From assembly GCF_041438805.1 (NCBI RefSeq), contig NZ_CP109190.1:2108001-2172000 (forward strand): a stretch of DNA of 64,000 nucleotides. Reading direction: 5' to 3'. Under the pieces are notes generated by a model. It was not told where the DNA came from. It was given only the letters and a program-made list of their open reading frames with translations, and did not search any database. Position numbers and translations under genes: made by a program. This document shows, in pieces, positions 8,992-17,107 of the stretch. The DNA is from Streptomyces sp. NBC_01707 (lineage in GTDB: Bacteria; Actinomycetota; Actinomycetes; Streptomycetales; Streptomycetaceae). Positions within the stretch are counted from its first letter, which is position 1; every line of letters begins with the position of its first letter.

Positions 8992-9352
8992 CCCGGACTC
9001 CCCCGCCGGTTCGATCGGCCGGGTTCCGCCGCGCGTCGGCGCGGCCGGGATCGACGTAAATCGCTTGCTGTGCCGCGAGGTCCGCTCGTACCGTTCGTGA
9101 CGTCCTTGTTGTCGTCGGATCGGAGAAGGACGTTGCTCGTCTGAGGTCGTGAGACACCGCGTTGCGCGCCGTGTCCGGACAGTTCATGCCCGTTCATGTC
9201 TGTCATTTCCGCGCGCCCGGGTGTGACCTCAGCTCTTCGAGCCGTCCTCCGCAACCGGGGCTCCTCCTTGGCCGTGTGCCATGTCCGTGGAACGCCCTGG
9301 ACCGGTGTCTCACCCGTTGCCTCCTTCCCTTCCTCGCAACCGGGAGATCCCT
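8992..9352 (+). promoter_or_regulatory. 361-bp leader region upstream of the ABC-F gene
   Basis: No conserved gene is seen. The region holds an inverted repeat ACGTCCTT (9100-9107) / AAGGACGT (9126-9133), a palindrome TGTCCGGACA (9172-9181) and the near-repeat GTTCATGCCC/GTTCATGTCT around 9181-9200. Several short frames begin in it, including ATG at 9187 and 9196 that run through or past the ABC-F start. A long leader with short frames and stem-loops is the arrangement seen upstream of some antibiotic-inducible ABC-F genes; regulation of that kind here is an inference. Confidence 0.35.
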
Positions 9353-10984
9353 ATGTCTGCCCCCATGACTCACATCGCCTGTTCGTCGCTCTCCTTCGCC
9401 TGGCCGGACGGCAGTGCCGTCTTCGACGACTTCCAGCTGGCCGTGGGCCCCGGAAGGACCGGCCTGATCGGTCTCAACGGCTGTGGAAAGTCGACGCTGT
9501 TGCGGCTGATCGCCGGTGAACTCACCCCCGCCGAAGGCCGTGTGCGAACGTCGGGCGAGATCGGCTACCTGCCGCAGAACCTGGTCCTCGACACGGCACT
9601 GCGGGTCGATGCCGCGCTCGGTGTCGCGGACACCCGGGCCGCACTGCGCGCCATCGAGGCGGGTGACGTCCGCGAGGGGTGGTTCGCGGCGGTGGGTGAC
9701 GACTGGGACGTGGAGGAGCGCGCCCGCGCCACCCTCGATCAGCTCGGCCTCGGTCACATCGGGCTCGACCGCACCATCGGCGAGCTGTCGGGCGGCGAGT
9801 GCGTGCTGCTGCGTCTCGCCGCGCTCCTGCTGGCCCGTCCGGGGGTGCTGCTGCTGGACGAGCCGACGAACAATCTGGATCTGTACGCCCGCCGCCGGCT
9901 GTACGAAGCGATCGATGCCTGGACCGGTGTACTGGTCGTCGTCAGTCACGACCGTGAACTCCTGGAGCGTGTCGACCAGATCGCGGATCTGCGGGACGGC
10001 CAGGTCACCTGGCACGGCGGGAACCTCACCGCGTACGAGAGGGCACTCGCCGTGGAGCAGGAGGCGGCCGAGCGCATGGTGCGGGTCGCCGAGGCCGACG
10101 TACAACGCCAGAAGCGCGAGCTGGCCGACGCCCAGTTCAAATTGGCCCGGCGAAAGCGTTACGGGCAGAAGATGTGGGACACCAAGCGCGAGCCGAAGGC
10201 GGTCATGGGCAACCGCAAGCGGGCTGCCCAGGTGTCGGCCGGCAAACACCGTGTCCTGCACACCGAGAAGCTCGCCGAGGCGAAGGAGCGACTCGGTGAG
10301 GCTGTCGAGGCAGTACGCGACGACGACGAGATCCGGATCGAACTGCCCCGCACGAAGGTCCATCCGGGCCAGGGGGTACTCGTACTGCGCGACCTGGAAC
10401 TCGCTCACGGGGCGCGGGTGCGCGGCGAGTTCGAGGTACGCGGCCCCGAGCGGATCGCCCTGGTGGGCCGCAACGGCGCGGGCAAAACGACTCTGCTGCG
10501 CACCCTGGCCGGCGAGCTGGCCCCGGTGTCCGGTGAGGCTACGGCCCATCTGCCGCTGCGTTTTCTTCCGCAGCGCCTGGACGTGCTCGACGACGGGCTG
10601 AGCGTCGTGGAGAACGTGGCGCGGTTCGCACCGGATGCGACGGAGAACCGGATCAGGGCGAAGCTGGCGCACTTTCTGTTCAAGGGAGCGCGGGCCGGCC
10701 GGCCCGTGGGAACACTGTCGGGCGGGGAACGCTTCCGTGCGGCGCTGGCAGCGCTGCTGCTCGCCGAGCCGTCGCCGCAACTGCTGTTGCTGGACGAACC
10801 GACGAACAACCTGGACATGGCGAGCGTGTGCCGGCTGACGGCGGCTCTGGAGTCGTACGAGGGGGCGCTGATCGTGGCGAGCCATGACGTACCGTTCCTG
10901 GAGTCGATCGGGATCACGCGCTGGCTGCTCCTCGACGGCGAACTGCGTGACACCACAGCCGAGGCGGTGCGCGCGGAGATGTGA
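9353..10984 (+). CDS. ABC-F family ATP-binding protein
   Basis: A soluble tandem ATPase of 543 residues with no membrane domain. ABC-F proteins act on ribosomes as translation factors or antibiotic-protection proteins. Both nucleotide domains are intact: Walker A GLNGCGKST and GRNGAGKTT, signatures LSGGECVLLRL and LSGGERFRAAL, and Walker B VLLLDEPTNNLD and LLLLDEPTNNLD. Between them is a charged interdomain linker (roughly residues 245-345) rich in Arg, Lys and Glu. The ATG at 9353 with GGGAGA upstream is chosen; a further in-frame ATG exists 24 codons upstream. Whether it is a resistance factor or a housekeeping type cannot be decided from sequence. Confidence 0.93.
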   Translation: MSAPMTHIACSSLSFAWPDGSAVFDDFQLAVGPGRTGLIGLNGCGKSTLLRLIAGELTPAEGRVRTSGEIGYLPQNLVLDTALRVDAALGVADTRAALRAIEAGDVREGWFAAVGDDWDVEERARATLDQLGLGHIGLDRTIGELSGGECVLLRLAALLLARPGVLLLDEPTNNLDLYARRRLYEAIDAWTGVLVVVSHDRELLERVDQIADLRDGQVTWHGGNLTAYERALAVEQEAAERMVRVAEADVQRQKRELADAQFKLARRKRYGQKMWDTKREPKAVMGNRKRAAQVSAGKHRVLHTEKLAEAKERLGEAVEAVRDDDEIRIELPRTKVHPGQGVLVLRDLELAHGARVRGEFEVRGPERIALVGRNGAGKTTLLRTLAGELAPVSGEATAHLPLRFLPQRLDVLDDGLSVVENVARFAPDATENRIRAKLAHFLFKGARAGRPVGTLSGGERFRAALAALLLAEPSPQLLLLDEPTNNLDMASVCRLTAALESYEGALIVASHDVPFLESIGITRWLLLDGELRDTTAEAVRAEM

Positions 10985-11139
10985 GGAACGTCGGCGGATC
11001 GGCGGACGGGTGAGGACCGCACGTGGGGTGGCAGTTCACGCCACGGGGGTGCGGTACCGGCCGCCGTACGCCCGCGTCGGTGAGTTCGCAACACTCGGCG
11101 ACTGCGTGATGTACCTCTCCGTGCACCCAGCGCGACCTG

Positions 11140-11159
11140 CGTACATAACGGTACGTAAG
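11140..11159. promoter_or_regulatory. imperfect palindrome upstream of the desaturase gene
   Basis: A 20-bp imperfect dyad with 14 of 20 positions symmetric; its right half contains GGTACGTAAG. It lies 105 bp before the desaturase start and about 50 bp upstream of a stronger dyad sharing the CGTA/TACG core. It could be a second operator site. Confidence 0.3.
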
Positions 11160-11210
11160 CGAACTTCGGGTGAGTGGGCTTGGCGGGGACCTTACTCCCG
11201 CCTTAACCTA

Positions 11211-11233
11211 CGGTTTCGTAACCTACGAGGCCG
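11211..11233. promoter_or_regulatory. 23-bp dyad, probable operator of the desaturase gene
   Basis: The dyad has arms CGG-nn-TCGTA and TACGA-nn-CCG around a 3-bp centre; 17 of 23 positions are symmetric. It ends 30 bp before the GTG of the desaturase, where a repressor would block transcription or the start of elongation. TetR-type lipid regulators are known to control acyl desaturases in several bacteria; which protein binds here is unknown. Confidence 0.5.
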
Positions 11234-11263
11234 TAAGTACTTCTCCCGTCCCCAGGAGCCCCC

Positions 11264-12238
11264 GTGACGATCACCTCTCCCCACCTCGGCAGTTCGCAGG
11301 CGTGGACAGACGCCCAGCTGCTGTATGCCTTGGAAGAGGTGGTGGAGAAGGAGCTCAACCGCCATCTCAAGGTCGCCAAGGACTGGATGCCCCACGAGTA
11401 CGTACCGTTCTCGGACGGCAGGAACTTCCCGGGCATCTTCGAGGACGGCGAGGCCTGGCAGGCCGAGCAGTCCAAGGTCTCCGACATCGGCAAGATCGCC
11501 CTGGTCGTGAACCTGCTGACCGAGGACAACCTCCCCAGCTACCACCACGAGATCGCCTCCCTCTTCGGCCGTGACGGCGCCTGGGGCACCTGGGTGCACC
11601 GCTGGACCGCCGAGGAGGGACGGCACGGCATCGTGATGCGCGACTACCTGCTCACCTCTCGCGCGGTCGACCCGGACAAGCTGGAGCAGTTCCGGATGGC
11701 GCACATGGCGGAGGGCTTCGAGTCCGACAACCGCCACTCGATGCTGCACTCGGTGGCGTACGTCGCCTTCCAGGAGCTCGCGACCCGCGTCTCGCACCGC
11801 AACACCGGTCACCAGTCGGGCGACCCGGTCTGCGACCGCATGCTGGCGCGCATCGCCACCGACGAGAACCTGCACATGGTCTTCTACCGCAACCTCCTCG
11901 GTGCGGCCTTCGAGCTCGCCCCGGACCTGACGATGCAGGCCGTGCGCGACGTCGTGGTCAACTTCCGGATGCCCGGCCACGGAATGCCCGGTTTCGAGCG
12001 GGCCGCCGCGCAGATGGCGATCGGTGAGATCTACAACATGCGGATCCACCACGACGACGTGATCCAGCCCGTGCTGCGCTACCTGAAGGTCCTGGACATC
12101 GACGGGCTGGGCCCGGACGGGCTCAAGGCGCAGGAGGAACTGGGTCTGTACATGGGCGGCCTGGACAGCGAGGCATCCAAGTTCGACGAGAAGCTGGCCG
12201 CGCGCAAGGCGCGGATGGCCGCCCGCGCGGGCGCCTGA
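11264..12238 (+). CDS. acyl-[acyl-carrier-protein] desaturase (diiron)
   Basis: Inserts a double bond into ACP-bound fatty acyl chains using O2 and ferredoxin electrons, in the cytosol. The 324-residue protein carries the ferritin-like diiron ligands: LLTEDNLPSYHHEIA, WTAEEGRHG and RIATDENLHMVFYRN provide the ExxH pairs and bridging glutamates. Length matches actinobacterial soluble desaturases (DesA type). GTG start. It stands alone, with two palindromes upstream and a strong terminator 30 bp downstream, so it is a monocistronic, individually regulated gene for membrane-lipid adjustment. Confidence 0.93.
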   Translation: MTITSPHLGSSQAWTDAQLLYALEEVVEKELNRHLKVAKDWMPHEYVPFSDGRNFPGIFEDGEAWQAEQSKVSDIGKIALVVNLLTEDNLPSYHHEIASLFGRDGAWGTWVHRWTAEEGRHGIVMRDYLLTSRAVDPDKLEQFRMAHMAEGFESDNRHSMLHSVAYVAFQELATRVSHRNTGHQSGDPVCDRMLARIATDENLHMVFYRNLLGAAFELAPDLTMQAVRDVVVNFRMPGHGMPGFERAAAQMAIGEIYNMRIHHDDVIQPVLRYLKVLDIDGLGPDGLKAQEELGLYMGGLDSEASKFDEKLAARKARMAARAGA

Positions 12239-12267
12239 CCCACGGCCCCGCGACCCCACGTCCCACC

Positions 12268-12301
12268 GACGGCCCACGAGCCCGCTCACTCGTGGGCCGT
12301 C
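12268..12301. terminator. terminator after the desaturase gene
   Basis: Perfect inverted repeat GACGGCCCACGAG / CTCGTGGGCCGTC, 13-bp stem with an 8-nt loop, starting 30 bp after the desaturase stop. There is no T-run, as is usual in streptomycetes. Confidence 0.8.
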
Positions 12302-12648
12302 ACCTCTGCGTAGGCGGCGTCGCGCACGTCGGGGACCGGATGCTGGCGCGCCAGCCGCAGCTGGGTCCGCCAGGGACGGCGACATCGGCATGCGGCGGGG
12401 ACTGCGTCGTGCGCAGCCACCACCCGTCACCAGTGCCATGAACGGCCCGGTGAACGCTGTCCACGTTTCCGCCCGGCCAGGCGGCACAGGGCTCTCCCGA
12501 AATCCCTGACGGGGCGCACGACGACGGCTACGGCATCTCGCCGCGTCGCCGGAACGCCCGAGTACGCCCCGTACGATGACGCCCCTCCGCCTTGCGATGC
12601 ACCGCATCCGACACCGGCGCCGATCCACCTTGGACTGCGAGGCGCCCC
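12302..12648. other. intergenic region without recognisable gene
   Basis: Lies between the desaturase terminator and the convergent GMC oxidoreductase stop. Frames crossing it on both strands are arginine/glycine/proline-rich shadows without start signals or family motifs. No repeat or RNA structure was recognised. Confidence 0.4.
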
Positions 12649-14268
12649 TCAGACAGCTGCCACCCGTGCGTCCTCACGAATTATTTCGGCCGCCCGCTCG
12701 GCGATGGCCACCGTGGGTGCATGGGTGTGGCCGCGGGTGATGCGAGGCATCACCGAGGCGTCGACCACGCGCAGCCCCGACACGCCGCGCACCCGCAGCC
12801 GGGGGTCGGTCACCGATTCGGGGTCCTCGCCCATCCTGCAGGTGCCGACGGGATGGTAGAGCGTCTCGGCTCCGGTACGGATCGCCTCGGCGAGGCGCGC
12901 GTCGTCGACCGGACCGGGGTACGGGCCCATCGGGCCCGAGCTGTGCGCGGCCAGGGGCGCGGCGGCGAACAGGGACTCGGCGCGGCGGACTCCGGCGATC
13001 ATGCGCTGCAGGTCCGAGTCGGCGGTCAGATAGCCGGGGTCGATTCGGATGTCCCGGGTGCCGTCCGCGTTCTCGCCGGTGTCCGGGTCCAGGGTGATGC
13101 GGCCGGCGCTCTCGGGCTGGAGCAGGACCACGCCGATGGTGATGCCGTGTTCGGTCGGGGCGGTCAGACCGTGGTTGATGAACGGAGCCGGGGCAAATAT
13201 CAGTTCCAGGTCCGGGGCGGCGAGTTCCGGGGTGGAGCGGATGAACGCCACCGCTTCGGCGAGGTTAGAGGTGAGTGGCCCGCGGCGCGCCAACAGGAAG
13301 CGGCCGACGTTGGCGAGACTGTCGGCGCCGGTCATGGTCACCGGCTGCGGGCAGTGCACGGTCACGGCGAAGGACAGATGGTCCTGGAGGTGCCGGCCCA
13401 CGTCCGGGGATGCCGCCCGCACCTCGATGCCGGACTCGCGCAGCTGGTCCGGGTCGCCGATGCCGGAGCGAAGGAGCAGATGCGGTGATCCGACGGCTCC
13501 GGCGCTGAGGATGACCTCGCGGCGTGCGGTGAGCGTGGCCGCCCCGTGGCCGCGTTCGGCGACGACGCCGGTGACGCGGGTGGAGTCGTCGGCGTCGAAG
13601 GCCAGGCTGCGGATGCGCGTTCCGGTGAGGATGTCGAGGTTGGCGCGGCGGCCGGCCGGCTTGAGGTAGCCGTCGGAGGCACTCCAGCGGCGGCCCCGGC
13701 GGACGCTCACCGGGGTGAGGGCACTGCCACTGTGGTCGGGAGCGTTCAGCTCGGGCAGGAAGGGCAGGCCTTCCAACGCGCAGGCGTCGAGGAAGGCGGC
13801 CGTCAGCGGGCTGGGGGCACGGGGCGGCGAGATGAAGAGGGGGCCCTCGGTGCCGTACACCGTGCCTTCGTCGGTCGGACCGGTCCACCGCTCCGCTCGG
13901 CGGAAGTACCGCACGAGCGCGTCGTGGGACCAGTCCGCGCCGGCGGACCCGGCCCAGGCGTCGTAGTCGTCGCGGTGCCCGCGTACCCACATCATGGCGT
14001 TGATCGACGAGCATCCGCCGAGGGTGTGACCCCGGGGCCAGTACAGCTCCCGGCCACCGAGGGCCGGCTGCTCCACCGTACTGAAGTCCCAGTCGTACGC
14101 GGTCTTGAAGAGCTTCGGGAAGGCGGCCGGAATCCGGATCTCAGGCTTTCGGTCGCGCCCGCCCGACTCGACGAGCGCGACCCGGACCGTGGGGTCCTCG
14201 GAGAGTCGTGCGGCCAGCACACAGCCGGCCGATCCCGCCCCGACGACGATGTAGTCGTACTCGCTCAA
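12649..14268 (-). CDS. GMC family FAD-dependent oxidoreductase
   Basis: Flavin alcohol oxidase/dehydrogenase of the glucose-methanol-choline family, 539 residues. The N-terminus [21 protein letters not shown] binds FAD; the family signatures follow in [20 protein letters not shown] and in [20 protein letters not shown]. The C-terminal region [10 protein letters not shown] carries the active-site histidine, and [27 protein letters not shown] is the usual end. TTG start with GGGGAG upstream. Substrate unknown; choline dehydrogenase-like enzymes are the closest general type. It is followed on the same strand by no gene, and the Wbl gene lies 67 bp upstream. Confidence 0.93.
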   Translation of the reverse strand: MSEYDYIVVGAGSAGCVLAARLSEDPTVRVALVESGGRDRKPEIRIPAAFPKLFKTAYDWDFSTVEQPALGGRELYWPRGHTLGGCSSINAMMWVRGHRDDYDAWAGSAGADWSHDALVRYFRRAERWTGPTDEGTVYGTEGPLFISPPRAPSPLTAAFLDACALEGLPFLPELNAPDHSGSALTPVSVRRGRRWSASDGYLKPAGRRANLDILTGTRIRSLAFDADDSTRVTGVVAERGHGAATLTARREVILSAGAVGSPHLLLRSGIGDPDQLRESGIEVRAASPDVGRHLQDHLSFAVTVHCPQPVTMTGADSLANVGRFLLARRGPLTSNLAEAVAFIRSTPELAAPDLELIFAPAPFINHGLTAPTEHGITIGVVLLQPESAGRITLDPDTGENADGTRDIRIDPGYLTADSDLQRMIAGVRRAESLFAAAPLAAHSSGPMGPYPGPVDDARLAEAIRTGAETLYHPVGTCRMGEDPESVTDPRLRVRGVSGLRVVDASVMPRITRGHTHAPTVAIAERAAEIIREDARVAAV

Positions 14269-14335
14269 CTCGGCTCCCCGTGGACTGTGGATTCAGGAAC
14301 GCGCAGGGCCGAATTGTGGCATGTACAGGGAAGGT

Positions 14336-14590
14336 TCAGGCCTGCTTGCGCTCAACTCTGCGCAGTCGCTCCCGCTCCTTCTCCGAGAGGCCGCCCCAGA
14401 CGCCGAACCGCTCGTCGTTGTCGAGGGCGTACTCCAGGCAGGCCTCCCGGCCCTCACAGGCATTGCACAACTGCTTGGCCTCACGCGTGGAGCTGCCGGG
14501 GGCAGGGAAGAAGAATTCGGGTCCCGCTTGCGCGCACAGCGCTGTCTCCTGCCAGGCGAGTGCGGGGTCGGTCACGGTGTTGATCAGCAT
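14336..14590 (-). CDS. WhiB-like (Wbl) [4Fe-4S] transcription regulator
   Basis: An 84-residue Wbl protein. Four cysteines fit the cluster pattern: one in TALCAQ and three in LCNACEGREAC. These are followed by the family helix CLEYALDNDERFGVWGGLSEKERERLRR with the GVWGG turn, and a basic C-terminal tail. Wbl proteins bind the primary sigma factor region 4 and sense redox or NO through the cluster. The ATG at 14590 gives a standard length; an upstream in-frame ATG would add 13 residues. The subfamily cannot be assigned confidently; it is neither WhiB, WhiD nor WblA by N-terminus. Confidence 0.92.
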   Translation of the reverse strand: MLINTVTDPALAWQETALCAQAGPEFFFPAPGSSTREAKQLCNACEGREACLEYALDNDERFGVWGGLSEKERERLRRVERKQA

Positions 14591-14663
14591 GACGGATACA
14601 GTGCCCGGTCGCGATAAACGACTGATCAACGACGCATCAATGCGGCGCTCGCACGGCCTCCGG

Positions 14664-15464
14664 TCAGCTCCCCGGCGACTCGGCGCTCCTGATCACCGCG
14701 AAGTGCGCACCGTAGGGATCGGCGACATTGGCGAGCTCGCCCACGCCTTGCATGTCCATGGGTTCCATCGTCAGCTCGCCGCCCAGCCGCTCGACGTCGG
14801 CGACCGCGGCGTCGCAGTCGTCGACTTCGAAGTACGGCAGCCAGTGCGGCCCCAGAACGGCCTGGGTCGGAACGGTCTTGAGGGGTACGAGCCCGCCGAA
14901 GCCGGCCTCTTCACCGCCGCCCTCCGTGCGGATCACAGTGTAGGACCCGCCGCCGCCGGGGAACGGCGTCTGAGCGGTGTCCCACCCGAAGACAGCGCGA
15001 TAGAACGCGGCGGCCGCGGGCACGTCCGGGGTGTACAGCTCGGCCCAGCAGAGCGTGCGCGCGACGCCCACCGCGCCCAGGCCCGGGACCTTCTTCGGCT
15101 GCCAGGTCCCGAAGTACGCCCCACCCCGGTCGGTGAAGCCGCCCATCCGGCCGAAGTCGAGGATGTCCATCGGTGGGAACGGCACCGCGCCGCGGGCCTG
15201 CTCGACCGACTTCGCGGTGGCATCGACGTCAGGTGTCCGGAAGTAGACCGACCAGGACGACTTCGCCTGCTCCGGCGGGACGGTCATCGCTCCCGCGACC
15301 GACTTCCCGTCCAGCACGAACATCCCGTATCCGCCGGTCTCGGGACCGCCGGGCACGAATTCCCATCCGAAAAGGCCTCGGTAGAAGGCGGTGGCCCCAT
15401 CGAGGTCGGGCGTGCCGAGATCGAGCCAGTTCGGGGATCCAGTGACAAAATCGGTGGTGAGCAT
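14664..15464 (-). CDS. two-domain VOC (glyoxalase/bleomycin resistance-like) protein
   Basis: A 266-residue protein of two tandem VOC domains (about residues 8-125 and 138-262). Each begins with the same pattern: NWLDLGTPDLDGATAFYRGLFGW and CWAELYTPDVPAAAAFYRAVFGW, and each ends with a variant of the AVVADPTGA-type strand. This is the family of the mycobacterial 27/30-kDa antigen (Cfp30B-like) hydroxylase-named proteins; enzymatic activity is not established. ATG start. A second protein of the same architecture is at 53825-54589. Confidence 0.9.
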   Translation of the reverse strand: MLTTDFVTGSPNWLDLGTPDLDGATAFYRGLFGWEFVPGGPETGGYGMFVLDGKSVAGAMTVPPEQAKSSWSVYFRTPDVDATAKSVEQARGAVPFPPMDILDFGRMGGFTDRGGAYFGTWQPKKVPGLGAVGVARTLCWAELYTPDVPAAAAFYRAVFGWDTAQTPFPGGGGSYTVIRTEGGGEEAGFGGLVPLKTVPTQAVLGPHWLPYFEVDDCDAAVADVERLGGELTMEPMDMQGVGELANVADPYGAHFAVIRSAESPGS

Positions 15465-16004
15465 CGCACGGCTCCTTCAGCGAGTCCCGTACCTGTACTG
15501 CAGCGGTGTCTCCTGACCTCCCGAGTCTTGCATCGGGCACCGACAACCACGGTCCGCGCAACGCCGGAATCCGTTGCGCCGGGGCGCGACACTCTTGGTC
15601 GATCGGCACATGGCGACCAGAGGAACCGTGCCACGCGGGCCCGCTGCTGGGCCCCCTCGGCCCACGCACCGCCGGTCCCCGTTCCCATCCGCGGCCGACC
15701 GCACCGGCTTGGAAGGCGACCGGGTGTCATGGCCACCACCGGCTGCACGGCTGCCCCACCGCGAGCCGCACCGGAACCGGCCCCGAGATCGCTTACGGGA
15801 CTGCGGGGGCCGAGCGCCCGGGGGCCGGACCACACGCACGGCCTGGCCCGGTTCGCGCTGGACTGCAGCCGGCATACAAGTGACAGTTGGACCGAGGACG
15901 CCACGGCAGCCGAGCGGCTCGGTCGGCCGGCTGAGCGGGCGGTGACGGGATCCCGTGTCGGGCCTTGACCTGATCGTGGGGTCGTCGCACCGGAGAGGAG
16001 CAGG
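15465..16004. other. 540-bp region without convincing gene
   Basis: Separates the divergent VOC and kinase-like genes. Frames on both strands are arginine/proline-rich and show no family motif, signal peptide or good start. The divergent promoters must lie here; a GGAGAGGAG ribosome binding site for the downstream gene is at its end. A decayed gene cannot be excluded. Confidence 0.35.
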
Positions 16005-16667
16005 ATGCGACGACACGAGGAGGCTGCCGACGCCGGTGCGCTCCGTGCGGAGCTGCGGCACGTCTACTGGATCGGGGGCGGAAGCGGCGCAGGTAAGTCG
16101 ACCATCGCTCGCCGATTGGCGGATCGCCGCGGCTGGCACCTCTACGCGACGGACGATGTGATGGGGGATCACGCTCGGCGGACCACACCCGAAGACGCCC
16201 CGTTCCTGCACAAGTTCATCGCCATGGACATGGACGAGCGTTGGGTGAACCGGTCTCCGCAGACCATGCTCGAGACGTTCCATTGGTTTCGAGGTGAGGG
16301 CTTCGGTCTGATCGTGGAAGACCTGCTTCGACTGCCACGGGAACCTTGTGTCGTCGTCGAGGGCTTCCGGCTGCTGCCACACCTCGTGAAGCCGCTGCTC
16401 GCCGTGCCGGAGCACGCGGTGTGGCTCCTTCCGACGCCCGAGTTCCGCCAGGCCGCGATCCGCGGTCGGGAGACGCCGGGGGAAGGCTTCACCTGGAGGA
16501 CCGGTGATCCGGAGAGAGCCGACCGCAACCTGGCCGAACGAGACCGAATGTTCACGAACCACGTCCACGAGGAAGCGTCGCGGCTCGAGCTGCGTACCGT
16601 CGAGGTCGACACCACCATGACCGAGGAGGATCTGGCCGAGCAGGTCACCGCCGCGTTCGAGCTCTGA
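16005..16667 (+). CDS. P-loop nucleotide kinase-like protein
   Basis: A 220-residue cytosolic P-loop protein. Walker A is WIGGGSGAGKSTIARRLA (about residues 24-40), followed by LYATDDVMGDHARR, a Walker B-like strand PCVVVEGFRLLP and a lid-like basic segment AAIRGRETPGEGFTWR. The pattern fits small-molecule or nucleoside kinases used as stand-alone enzymes. Start chosen at ATG with GGAGAGGAG 6 nt upstream. Its substrate is unknown and no neighbour helps. Confidence 0.8.
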   Translation: MRRHEEAADAGALRAELRHVYWIGGGSGAGKSTIARRLADRRGWHLYATDDVMGDHARRTTPEDAPFLHKFIAMDMDERWVNRSPQTMLETFHWFRGEGFGLIVEDLLRLPREPCVVVEGFRLLPHLVKPLLAVPEHAVWLLPTPEFRQAAIRGRETPGEGFTWRTGDPERADRNLAERDRMFTNHVHEEASRLELRTVEVDTTMTEEDLAEQVTAAFEL

Positions 16668-16671
16668 CGAA

Positions 16672-16789
16672 GAACGCGCGCCGAGTACTCGGCGCCGGCA
16701 CAACTGCCGCCCGCACCGAAGTCGGCAGGGTCGTACTTGGTGATCTTGTGGCAGACGGCGTATTCGCTCGTGGCCGGAGCGTTGGGCAC
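16672..16789 (-). pseudogene. possible remnant of a streptomycete hypothetical gene (KYDPAD type)
   Basis: A GTG-started frame encodes MPNAPATSEYAVCHKITKY then DPADFGAGGSCAGAEYSA before running antisense into the kinase-like gene. The ITKYDPAD stretch resembles, from memory, the N-terminus of a widespread streptomycete hypothetical family. The rest of that family is absent, so this would be a fragment. A perfect palindrome GCGCCGAGTACTCGGCGC (16678-16695) overlaps it and could be the terminator of the kinase-like gene. Confidence 0.25.
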
Positions 16790-17107
16790 GGCCCCCGCCG
16801 GCCGCGCAGATTATTCGCCCCGGTGCCGCCGCACCCCCAGCACCGCCGTGCGGCCGGCCCGATGAGCTCGTGAGCGAGGATGCGGACCACAAGGACGCCA
16901 GTGTGGGCGCAGGTCTGCGTCCGTAACATCGGACAACCGTCCTGCGGTGGCGTCGCTCTCCTCGGTCACGGCCCGCTGTACCCGGTCCGACGTCGTCCAC
17001 CCGCGCCCCGCCCGGCCGTCCCTGTCATCGGCCCATGGCACGATATGTCTCACTCGGGCAGGTGTCGGGCTAGGCGGCAGCGGGGCTGCGCGGACAGAGG
17101 AACGTAC
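16790..17107 (+). other. intergenic region before the SNF2 helicase
   Basis: Together with the remnant before it, about 440 bp separate the kinase-like gene from the helicase ATG. The helicase frame stays open through it but the translation is not family-like. No repeats were recognised. Confidence 0.3.

Noticed and set aside
9203..10885. 560-codon minus-strand open frame
   Set aside because: Shadow of the ABC-F gene; glutamine/arginine-rich composition.
12286..12400. Minus-strand frame ending VRDAAYAEVTAHE
   Set aside because: Its end lies in the loop and arm of the desaturase terminator, and the upstream part has no start or family similarity; coincidence is more likely than a gene remnant.
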